This document shows positions 8,236 to 12,852 of a stretch of DNA of 12,852 nucleotides, piece after piece. This DNA is from RGIG6904 sp024680835. Its GTDB lineage: Bacteria; Bacillota; Clostridia; Lachnospirales; Lachnospiraceae. The stretch covers positions 1 through 12,852 of the forward strand of contig JAILBP010000273.1 in NCBI GenBank assembly GCA_024680835.1. The letters run 5' to 3'. The notes beneath the pieces were generated by a model that saw nothing but the letters and a program-made list of their open reading frames with translations, had not been told where the DNA came from and searched no databases. Each line of letters starts with the position of its first letter. Positions within the stretch are counted from its first letter, which is position 1. The position numbers and the translations under genes were made by a program.

Positions 8236-8328
8236 GGAGCTCCCTATGAGCCGATAGTAGAGCATCATGTATACAAACGCAATCCAAAAGCGTGATAACG
8301 ATATCAATATCGTATTCATCGGCTCTAC
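8236..8328 (-). other. Leader of the glycyl radical enzyme gene with alternative stem pairings
   Basis: The segment ATCGGCTCTAC (8318-8328) can pair in two exclusive ways with downstream leader sequence: its ATCGGCTC with GAGCCGAT (8248-8255), or its GCTCTAC with GTAGAGC (8257-8263). A self-complementary GGAGCTCC (8236-8243) follows, just before the ribosome binding site. Two overlapping pairings of 7 and 8 bp suggest a switching leader, but no known riboswitch core was recognised. Confidence 0.3.
8298..8313. promoter_or_regulatory. Perfect palindrome, candidate operator of the glycyl radical enzyme operon
   Basis: ACGATAT, two bases (CA), then ATATCGT: a perfect 7-bp inverted repeat 90 bases upstream of the enzyme start codon. 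The size and spacing fit a dimeric repressor or activator site. No regulator gene lies in the window, so the binding protein is unknown. I see no convincing -35/-10 pair around it; TTGCGT-17-TACTAT, just downstream, is the least bad candidate. Confidence 0.4.
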
Positions 8329-8340
8329 GAAGACTTTATT

Positions 8341-8466
8341 GTAAATTCATAGTAATTTAGTAGGTAAATCGACTTATCATTGCATCCGGTTTCAAACGGC
8401 ATAAGAATCCATATTTTTCAATGATTTACAACTGACAATTTTCTGTGTTTTTTCGTGCAAACGTTT
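8341..8466. other. AT-rich spacer upstream of the glycyl radical enzyme operon
   Basis: The stretch between the hairpin after the peptidase gene and the enzyme start (8209-8503) has no credible gene. Apart from the cre site, the palindrome and the paired leader listed separately, this part is AT-rich and holds only weak promoter-like words, such as TACAAT on the minus strand at 8338-8343 without a good -35. The true promoter is not evident by eye. Confidence 0.5.
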
Positions 8467-8469
8467 TCA
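8456..8469. promoter_or_regulatory. Catabolite-responsive element (cre), CcpA site
   Basis: TGCAAACGTTTTCA matches the cre consensus TGWAARCGYTTWCA at 13 of 14 positions (only position 3 differs) and has its central dyad symmetry. It lies about 250 bases before the glycyl radical enzyme start. It suggests that CcpA-HPr(Ser-P) ties this operon to carbon supply. Its distance to the unmapped promoter leaves open whether the effect is repression or activation. Confidence 0.6.
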
Positions 8470-8619
8470 CTTTTTGTTACTATTCACAGTAACTCTCTTA
8501 ACTAAAAAATCCGAACCTTTGAGTAACATCTCCCTTACAGGAATAGATGTATCATCAAAGATTCGGATCATATTATCGATAAATCCGACTCGAAGCCGTA
8601 ATACCTGTTTCTTTTGCAA
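8467..8619 (-). CDS. Possible small protein of 50 residues
   Basis: A TTG at 8619 with AAGGAG five bases upstream opens a frame of 50 codons ending in TGA at 8467. It starts 20 bases after the peptidase stop. The product would be basic, with a charged N-terminus (MQKKQVLRLRVGF) and a tail RVTVNSNKK, and no cysteine, signal peptide or membrane segment. I do not recognise it. The strong ribosome binding site and operon position favour a real gene. Against it, the frame contains a terminator-like hairpin with a T run (8504-8568), and its last codons lie in a 15-base motif that recurs at 12682. It may be a remnant or a chance frame. Confidence 0.35.
   Translation of the reverse strand: MQKKQVLRLRVGFIDNMIRIFDDTSIPVREMLLKGSDFLVKRVTVNSNKK
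8504..8568 (-). terminator. Long hairpin with T run downstream of the peptidase gene
   Basis: The outer stem is 14 bp with one mismatch (8509-8522 with 8555-8568). An inner stem ACATCT/AGATGT (8526-8531 with 8545-8550) extends it. On the minus strand it is followed by six T. It is the natural end of the NUDIX-peptidase transcript, yet it lies inside the possible small ORF. Confidence 0.6.
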
Positions 8620-8639
8620 TTATACTCCTTTTGATATTT

Positions 8640-9992
8640 CTAATTTGCATACAGAGCCCTGATACAGGTGTTATTGGTCGTACGTCCCAGCTTTTTCCAT
8701 GTGGACTTCTCACTCATGTCCAGCCACTCGCCGTCAACCAATATATACGACTGTCCTTTTTCGCTTACGATCCGGATATCTCCCAAACCCTCAACATCCA
8801 ACGACTCTCCTTCCACCGGCGCTCCCTTCGAAAAGGAGATAGCAACGGCGTACTCATCTACTTCCAAAGGTTTTTCAAATGTGAAAACATGATACCCTAT
8901 ATTATCCGCATGATAATCCTGTGAATAAAGGCATTCCTTAAGATCCTGCGTCATGATCTGTATTGTGAGATCACTGTCCTCCGCCATAATATACGTTCCT
9001 GCTGCCGCCAGGGTTCCCTTCTCTTTGAAAACATTGGCTACTGTAGTCTCATCCCCTGTTCTGACCGGATCCCTGGTCCACAAGCCTCCGTCATGAGACA
9101 ACACTTTTGAATAATCTCGTGAAACCGACATGAAAACCGGCGTATCAATTTCCTGATCAAACGGGGTATCATATGACACATAATAATACTCCCCCGCGTA
9201 GGAACTGTTGTAGGTGATCCATGCGCCATCCTGTGACGGTTCATCACGAAAGTATTCCTTCGGGAAATGATCATCCCAGCCCACTACTGCTATAGAGTGA
9301 TCCATATCTTCATGTTTGGCATCAGGTGCATTAAGAGTGCGATAATTATCGCGATAAGCCTTCCTGTTGTTCGTGTCCGGTATGCCAATATATAACGCTC
9401 CGTATTTTTGAATCCCTTCCTTGATCTCATCCTCCGACCATCCGGCAGCCTCAATAAGACCATCCATCACAAGCCCGTCACCAAAGCCCCGGCTCAGTTC
9501 ATTCAAAACAAAAATCCACAATCCACCATACTTGCCTTTATCTACATCGTCGGAGACAATGATACCTTCCTCTCTGTCATCATCATATATTTCATTCACC
9601 AGTTCGATCTGATCAAACTTTATCGGCTCGTCATATTTCATCTGATATGCGGTTGACATTGCGCAGGAAGAAGCGCAGATCCAGCATGTACCGCTGACCT
9701 GTCCCATAAGCTCATAGTCAATTCCGTTCTCCAGAAGATTGAAATATCCATCCTCGCTGTGAACATATTCATGACCGGTGTGGTGATGCTGTATAAGATC
9801 ATTATTTTTAGCACTCGGCTTCTGTTCTGACTCCGGTGAACTGACTGTTTCCTCTTCAGTACTGTTATCCTCCGTGATCACCGTAACCGGCTCCTCATTC
9901 GACGCCGGTTTTTCTTCTGATACGCAGGCACTCAAAATCGCCGCAGTGAAAAGTATCATTGCCAAAATATAGATACCTGTTTTTCTTTTCAT
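8640..9992 (-). CDS. Papain-like (C1 family) cysteine peptidase, predicted lipoprotein
   Basis: The protein has 450 residues. A hydrophobic N-terminus ends in the lipobox ILSAC (C23), so it should be anchored on the outer face of the membrane. An acidic, low-complexity linker (about 24-62, rich in E, S, T) follows. The catalytic set of papain-like enzymes is visible: GQVSGTCWICAS with the oxyanion-hole Q98 and nucleophile C103, DHSIAVVGWDD with H232, and WITYNSSYAGEYYYVSY with N262. The residues after about 290 form an extra C-terminal domain of beta-rich character with no family I recognise; similar 'C1 plus lectin-like' lipoproteins occur in Clostridia. The start ATG 9992 has GGGAG upstream and follows the NUDIX stop by 14 bases, so the two share a transcript. 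Substrate unknown; cell-surface protein processing or peptide scavenging is plausible. Confidence 0.9.
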   Translation of the reverse strand: MKRKTGIYILAMILFTAAILSACVSEEKPASNEEPVTVITEDNSTEEETVSSPESEQKPSAKNNDLIQHHHTGHEYVHSEDGYFNLLENGIDYELMGQVSGTCWICASSCAMSTAYQMKYDEPIKFDQIELVNEIYDDDREEGIIVSDDVDKGKYGGLWIFVLNELSRGFGDGLVMDGLIEAAGWSEDEIKEGIQKYGALYIGIPDTNNRKAYRDNYRTLNAPDAKHEDMDHSIAVVGWDDHFPKEYFRDEPSQDGAWITYNSSYAGEYYYVSYDTPFDQEIDTPVFMSVSRDYSKVLSHDGGLWTRDPVRTGDETTVANVFKEKGTLAAAGTYIMAEDSDLTIQIMTQDLKECLYSQDYHADNIGYHVFTFEKPLEVDEYAVAISFSKGAPVEGESLDVEGLGDIRIVSEKGQSYILVDGEWLDMSEKSTWKKLGRTTNNTCIRALYAN

Positions 9993-10006
9993 GTCAAGGT
10001 TTCTCC

Positions 10007-10528
10007 CTATTGATGTTTCAACCGTATTTGATCGATAAGACTTTTATATCTGTCATTGTGCGTTTTTATAGCCAGCTCGGATTCAACATATTCGATAAGT
10101 CCGAGCTCATCCACCCACTTGAAATCTACCGTCTCTCCCTCCTGAAGGATAACAGAATCTTTGTCTGCATCCACGATGGCCAGATACGAGTAAAACATAC
10201 TGTGGCTGGGCTCTCTGAAGGTATGACTTACGAGTTCCATGCTAAGGGCCGTAAGACCTGTTTCCTCAAATAGTTCACGCCGGGCTGCGTCAAGGGGTTC
10301 TTCACCTGACAATGCAGATCCGCCCGCACTTGCCTCCCAATATCCGGGGTACACATCTTTACTCATATCCCTCTTGGTTAAAAGATAAGAACCGTCCACA
10401 TGCTGAACAAGGATATCTACCACCATATGATAACAGCCATCAGGAATCTGCCTGAAGTTTCCAAAACCGCGCTCCCATGTCTGCCCTGTTCTTTTTCCGT
10501 CTCTGTCATACAAATCCCAAATTTCCAT
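10007..10528 (-). CDS. NUDIX hydrolase
   Basis: The protein has 173 residues. The NUDIX box G(x5)E(x7)REUxEExGU is complete at residues 70-92 (from GSALSGEE to RRELFEETGL), so the metal-binding helix should be functional. The N-terminus (MEIWDLYDRDGKRTG) and the motif KRDMSKDVYPGYWEASAGG place it with the isopentenyl-diphosphate-isomerase-like NUDIX proteins, usually annotated as general NUDIX hydrolases. Isomerase activity is not supported: the strongly conserved catalytic cysteine motif of type I isomerases is not evident. Likely substrates are nucleoside diphosphate derivatives, but this cannot be narrowed. The start ATG 10528 has TTGGAG upstream. The gene is read from the duplicated promoter at 10583-10611 and is followed by the peptidase gene. 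Confidence 0.9.
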   Translation of the reverse strand: MEIWDLYDRDGKRTGQTWERGFGNFRQIPDGCYHMVVDILVQHVDGSYLLTKRDMSKDVYPGYWEASAGGSALSGEEPLDAARRELFEETGLTALSMELVSHTFREPSHSMFYSYLAIVDADKDSVILQEGETVDFKWVDELGLIEYVESELAIKTHNDRYKSLIDQIRLKHQ

Positions 10529-10581
10529 TTTTTCTCCAACTTCACTTTTTCACAAATTCTTTTAAGCATAAATTCGGTGAA

Positions 10582-10623
10582 AAGTATACCATACCCACCT
10601 GTAAAAGTCACTGATATTATTGC
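10582..10623 (-). promoter_or_regulatory. Promoter of the NUDIX-peptidase operon, copy B of the duplicated 42-bp element
   Basis: On the minus strand: -35 GTGACT (10606-10611), a 17-base spacer, -10 TATACT (10583-10588) preceded by TGG. It has exactly the geometry of the HD-GYP promoter and 37 of 42 identical bases. The predicted leader to ATG 10528 is about 50 bases. It lies just after the terminator of the radical SAM gene. Confidence 0.65.
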
Positions 10624-10667
10624 ATACCGTTTTCTGTTCCAGACAAGCTGTATCCTTTGATTCAACA

Positions 10668-10707
10668 TAAAAAACCACCGGCAAAGTGCGATACTATGCC
10701 GGTGGTT
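10668..10707 (-). terminator. Intrinsic terminator of the radical SAM gene
   Basis: A 15-bp stem with one mismatch (10673-10687 with 10693-10707) and the loop GCGAT is followed on the minus strand by a T run. It starts 20 bases after the radical SAM stop codon. Its 27-base core recurs almost unchanged upstream of greA (12640-12666). Confidence 0.88.
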
Positions 10708-10726
10708 ATGCTTCAAAATACAATTT

Positions 10727-11833
10727 TTAAGCCGGAAGGCTCTCTTCTTTCATGATCCTTTCGACATCATCTTTTCTCTCATACAGGGTGCAGCCTCCCG
10801 GATGATCCTCCAACAGATATCCTCCATCGCGAAGCTCCCTGAACAGTCGTGAATTTATGGCTTCCTTCAGGGATGTATCCCTTACATTGATATCCGAATA
10901 CGGCGAGAAGGGACAGGGCTCTGCTCCTCCGTGGGAGTTGATATGGAAAAATCCCCTGCCGGCTGCAACACATCCTCCGGAACTCTTTTCATCTCCCGGG
11001 AAAGAGACAAAAACCATTTCCTGATATTCCTCGCGAATATGCGTCAACTTCTCTTTCAGGAACTCACGCTCCTCATCGCCGGGCGCCAACTCCGTCGAAT
11101 CGTCAGTCACCGGGACAAACTCAACATATATGACCGCCCTACAGCCCCTGTCAGACAGCTCCCTCAAAAAGCTGTCCGATGTAACCTCCCGGATGTTCTG
11201 CGTGGTAACAGTAACAGATGCGCCGAAGATAAGGCCTCTTTTCCTGAATTCGTCCATCCCGCTGATCAGCTTGTCATATACGCCCTCGCCTCGCCTTTTA
11301 TCAGTCAGCTCCTTATCTCCCTCTATACTCATGATGGGGATCAGATTGCGGCACCTGTCGAAAAGCTCGTAATATTTCTCGCTCATGAATGTCCCGTTTG
11401 TAAATATAGGGAACAGTATGTCCGATATTTTGGATGCAGCTTCGATCACATCATATCGCAGCATGGGCTCACCGCCTGCCAGCAGGATAAAGCTCACACC
11501 CAGGTCATCAGCTTCATCAAAGATCTCAGCCCACTCCTCACCCGTCAACTGCTTTACAGGTTCGGCGTCGACAGTGGCATGATTACATCTCGAATAGCAT
11601 CCCGCACAGTGAAGATTACACTTGCTGGTGATGCTGGCAATGAGGAAAGGCGGAATATGCTCTCCTGCATCCTCTGCCTTCCTTCTTTTATCCGAGGCTG
11701 CTCTGCTGGCAAGGGCAAACCTAGCCGTATAGACGCTCTCCCTCGGATTTTTAAGTGTCGCCCTTACCGCATCGGAAACTATCCTTTCCACGCCCCGTGT
11801 CATATATGACTGAATATCAAATGTTTTGTCCAT
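10727..11833 (-). CDS. Radical SAM protein with three C-terminal cysteines (SPASM/twitch-like), function unknown
   Basis: The protein has 368 residues from ATG 11833, which has AAAGGGTGA upstream; a GTG at 11875 would add 14 residues without a ribosome binding site. SKCNLHCAGC gives the SAM cluster ligands C72, C76 and C79, with another cysteine at C83; AGGEP (119-123) is the SAM-binding motif. FTNGT and the IMSIEGD segment fit the TIM-barrel strands of the MoaA/PqqE-like branch. C288, C307 and C348 could hold an auxiliary cluster in a shortened SPASM or twitch domain; the spacing is not that of a full seven-cysteine SPASM domain. The helical N-terminal 60 residues are not a RiPP recognition domain that I can identify. 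No precursor peptide gene was seen beside it. It forms a single-gene transcript with a consensus promoter and a terminator. Confidence 0.85.
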   Translation of the reverse strand: MDKTFDIQSYMTRGVERIVSDAVRATLKNPRESVYTARFALASRAASDKRRKAEDAGEHIPPFLIASITSKCNLHCAGCYSRCNHATVDAEPVKQLTGEEWAEIFDEADDLGVSFILLAGGEPMLRYDVIEAASKISDILFPIFTNGTFMSEKYYELFDRCRNLIPIMSIEGDKELTDKRRGEGVYDKLISGMDEFRKRGLIFGASVTVTTQNIREVTSDSFLRELSDRGCRAVIYVEFVPVTDDSTELAPGDEEREFLKEKLTHIREEYQEMVFVSFPGDEKSSGGCVAAGRGFFHINSHGGAEPCPFSPYSDINVRDTSLKEAINSRLFRELRDGGYLLEDHPGGCTLYERKDDVERIMKEESLPA

Positions 11834-11930
11834 GTATATCACCCTTTCGAAAAACTGTAAGTATTTTTCATCCACTTTATCTGCTGTCTTGTGGGTACTA
11901 TGAACTCACCCGTTCTTTATCTTTGACCAC

Positions 11931-11959
11931 ATTATATTTTATCAAATATAAAATGTCAA
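11931..11959 (-). promoter_or_regulatory. Consensus sigma-A promoter of the radical SAM gene
   Basis: On the minus strand: TTGACA (11954-11959), a 17-base spacer, TATAAT (11931-11936). All twelve bases match the housekeeping consensus. The spacer and -10 contain a perfect 7-bp inverted repeat, TATATTT/AAATATA (11933-11950), which could be an operator. The leader to ATG 11833 is about 90 bases. Confidence 0.88.
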
Positions 11960-12048
11960 GGAAAATTTTGAGCCATCCCACATGACTAATCTCCCGGCAA
12001 ACCGATCAGGCTGACTCCTGCTCGATATCAACCCTGTTGTGACACAAG

Positions 12049-12080
12049 ATACGGGAGCTTTTATAAGCTCCCGTATTTTT
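12049..12080. terminator. Terminator hairpin after greA, possibly bidirectional
   Basis: A perfect 12-bp stem (12049-12060 with 12065-12076) with the loop TTAT. The T run lies on the plus-strand side (ATTTTTA), while the minus-strand side has only a weak tail. It lies 12 bases after the greA stop, so it probably ends greA transcription and may also block antisense reading. Confidence 0.75.
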
Positions 12081-12091
12081 ATGAACAATAT

Positions 12092-12589
12092 CTAAAACTT
12101 CCTCAATGCTGCCTCTCCTGTGGCTTCCTCGATCTTTCGGATCTCGACATCGTAGCTGTATCCGCTGTCGGTAGTGACATTAACTGTATCACCGGCTTTA
12201 TGTCCCATCAAGGCTTTTCCCATTGGAGAATCTATGGATATGCGGCCTTCCAGAGAGTTTCCCCTGACCGTTGTGGTGATGTGGTAAGTTTCCTCCACCT
12301 CATCATCCGGAATATACACGGTAACGCATTTATTTATTCCAACCTCGCCGTCTTTTGACGAATCATCTATTATATTTGCCGTTTTTATCATCTTCTCCAG
12401 ATATCTGATTCGGGATTCATTTTCTCTCTGTGCCTGCTTGGCTGCCTTATATTCAAAGTTCTCCGAGAGATCTCCGTGTGCCCTGGCCTCTCTCACATCC
12501 TCCAGTGTCTTTGGACGGACCACCAGCTTTCTGTGCTCTATCTCCGCCTCCATATCTTCTATATCTTTTTTTGTAAGATCATCATACAT
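12092..12589 (-). CDS. greA: Transcript cleavage (elongation) factor, GreA/GreB family
   Basis: The protein has 165 residues from ATG 12589, with GAGGATGAGG upstream; the in-frame extension to 12736 crosses a hairpin and is rejected. The N-terminal coiled coil (about 5-75) carries the tip motif ARAHGDLSENFEYKAAK with the acidic residues D40 and E43, which coordinate the Mg2+ used for backtracked RNA cleavage by RNA polymerase. The C-terminal FKBP-like domain has the usual SPMGKALMGHKAGD block (121-134). The opening MYDDLTKKDIEDMEAEIEHR differs from the common GreA start 'MT..G...L..EL' and is the variant I associate with a divergent Lachnospiraceae copy, so a second, more typical greA elsewhere in the genome is likely. 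It probably stands alone or depends on readthrough from a gene beyond the window. Confidence 0.92.
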   Translation of the reverse strand: MYDDLTKKDIEDMEAEIEHRKLVVRPKTLEDVREARAHGDLSENFEYKAAKQAQRENESRIRYLEKMIKTANIIDDSSKDGEVGINKCVTVYIPDDEVEETYHITTTVRGNSLEGRISIDSPMGKALMGHKAGDTVNVTTDSGYSYDVEIRKIEEATGEAALRKF

Positions 12590-12639
12590 GTCCTCATCCT
12601 CGCTTGTAGTATTATCGTGCTGCTGCCACTCACTAAAAC

Positions 12640-12666
12640 ACCGGCAAAGTGAAATACTTTGCCGGT
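12640..12666. terminator. Terminator-like hairpin upstream of greA
   Basis: An 11-bp perfect stem ACCGGCAAAGT/ACTTTGCCGGT with the loop GAAAT. On the minus strand the tail is only GTTTTAG, so termination may be partial, allowing readthrough into greA from a gene outside the window. It matches the hairpin at 10677-10703 in 24 of 27 bases. Confidence 0.55.
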
Positions 12667-12697
12667 TATTATGTCCTGTAATGTTACTATTCACAGC

Positions 12698-12852
12698 CAA
12701 TATCATACAGGCAGGCATATGCCAGCTTGCTGGCAAATATGACTGTCTGTATGATATTGACTGGAATCAGTCACTTTACATACATGATACAGGCAGCCGC
12801 GATAGCGGCAGTAAAGCCCGACAAGGCAATTCTGCCAGCTTGGCTTCGCAGA
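12698..12852. repeat. Run of hairpins in the intergenic region upstream of greA
   Basis: A 62-base near-palindrome (12698-12759) begins CAATATCATACAG and ends CTGTATGATATTG: a 13-bp outer stem, then a few mismatches and bulges, and a GCCAG/CTGGC tip. It is followed by TGACTG-GAAT-CAGTCA (12758-12773), GCCGC-GATA-GCGGC (12796-12809) and a further stem (TCTGC 12831-12835 with GCAGA 12848-12852) cut by the window edge. ATACAGGCAG occurs twice (12705-12714, 12787-12796). There is no T run after the big hairpin and no ORF. It could be a palindromic dispersed repeat or a structured RNA. Confidence 0.5.

Noticed and set aside
8209..8319. N-terminal extension of the glycyl radical enzyme (37 residues)
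   Set aside because: The extension is hydrophobic, runs through the palindrome and paired leader, and the strong ribosome binding site sits before ATG 8208, where homology-like sequence begins.
10931..11809. Plus-strand open frame of 292 codons
   Set aside because: It lies fully antisense to the radical SAM gene, whose motifs, start and terminator are clear. Its translation shows no family pattern.
8467..11833. RiPP cluster made of radical SAM enzyme, C1 peptidase and small ORF
   Set aside because: The radical SAM gene has its own promoter and terminator, separate from the NUDIX-peptidase unit. The small ORF lacks a cysteine-rich or leader-core pattern, and no recognition domain or exporter is present.
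12590..12736. N-terminal extension of GreA (49 residues)
   Set aside because: It would be encoded across the terminator-like hairpin and part of the big palindrome. ATG 12589 has a ribosome binding site and gives normal GreA length.
12698..12759. Factor-independent terminator
   Set aside because: No T run follows the hairpin on either strand, and the stem is longer and more AT-rich at its base than usual terminators.
1..12852. CRISPR array, tRNA, rRNA, insertion sequence or prophage genes
   Set aside because: No regularly spaced repeats, cloverleaf-like segments, transposase or phage protein motifs were seen on either strand.

Overview
The window reads as a Clostridia chromosome, most likely Lachnospiraceae. 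The reasons are moderate GC, AGGAG-type ribosome binding sites, a consensus sigma-A promoter, a CcpA-type cre site, GreA and acetyltransferase sequences of the type I know from that family, and a glycyl radical enzyme system. This placement is inference from sequence style. Every credible gene lies on the minus strand, so the window is read from right to left.

Right end (12852 to 12092): a run of consecutive hairpins with no gene, a terminator-like hairpin, then a GreA-type transcript cleavage factor closed by a strong hairpin. Next (11960 to 10668): a radical SAM protein of unknown function, driven by a perfect TTGACA-17-TATAAT promoter and closed by an intrinsic terminator. Next (10623 to about 8467): a NUDIX hydrolase, a papain-like (C1) lipoprotein peptidase and a possible 50-residue small ORF, read from a promoter whose 42 bp are nearly identical to the promoter of the HD-GYP gene 8.6 kb away.

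Centre (8470 to 2047): a compact five-gene operon. It encodes a glycyl radical enzyme, an ABC transporter of the nitrate/taurine (NitT/TauT) type (ATPase, permease, lipoprotein binding protein) and the radical SAM activase of the glycyl radical enzyme, and ends at an intrinsic terminator. A near-consensus cre site and a palindrome lie upstream. The likely logic is that the transporter imports a small anionic substrate, the activase installs the glycyl radical, and the enzyme cleaves or dehydrates the substrate anaerobically. The substrate cannot be read from the sequence. The transporter family makes a sulfonate or aromatic or carboxylic anion plausible. This is the best candidate for an undescribed pathway here.

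Left end (2016 to 1): a membrane HD-GYP cyclic-dinucleotide phosphodiesterase, a decayed GNAT acetyltransferase with a frameshift and an internal deletion, and the first 50 codons of a TcdA/ThiF-family protein running off the window. No tRNA, rRNA, CRISPR array, transposase or phage gene was seen.
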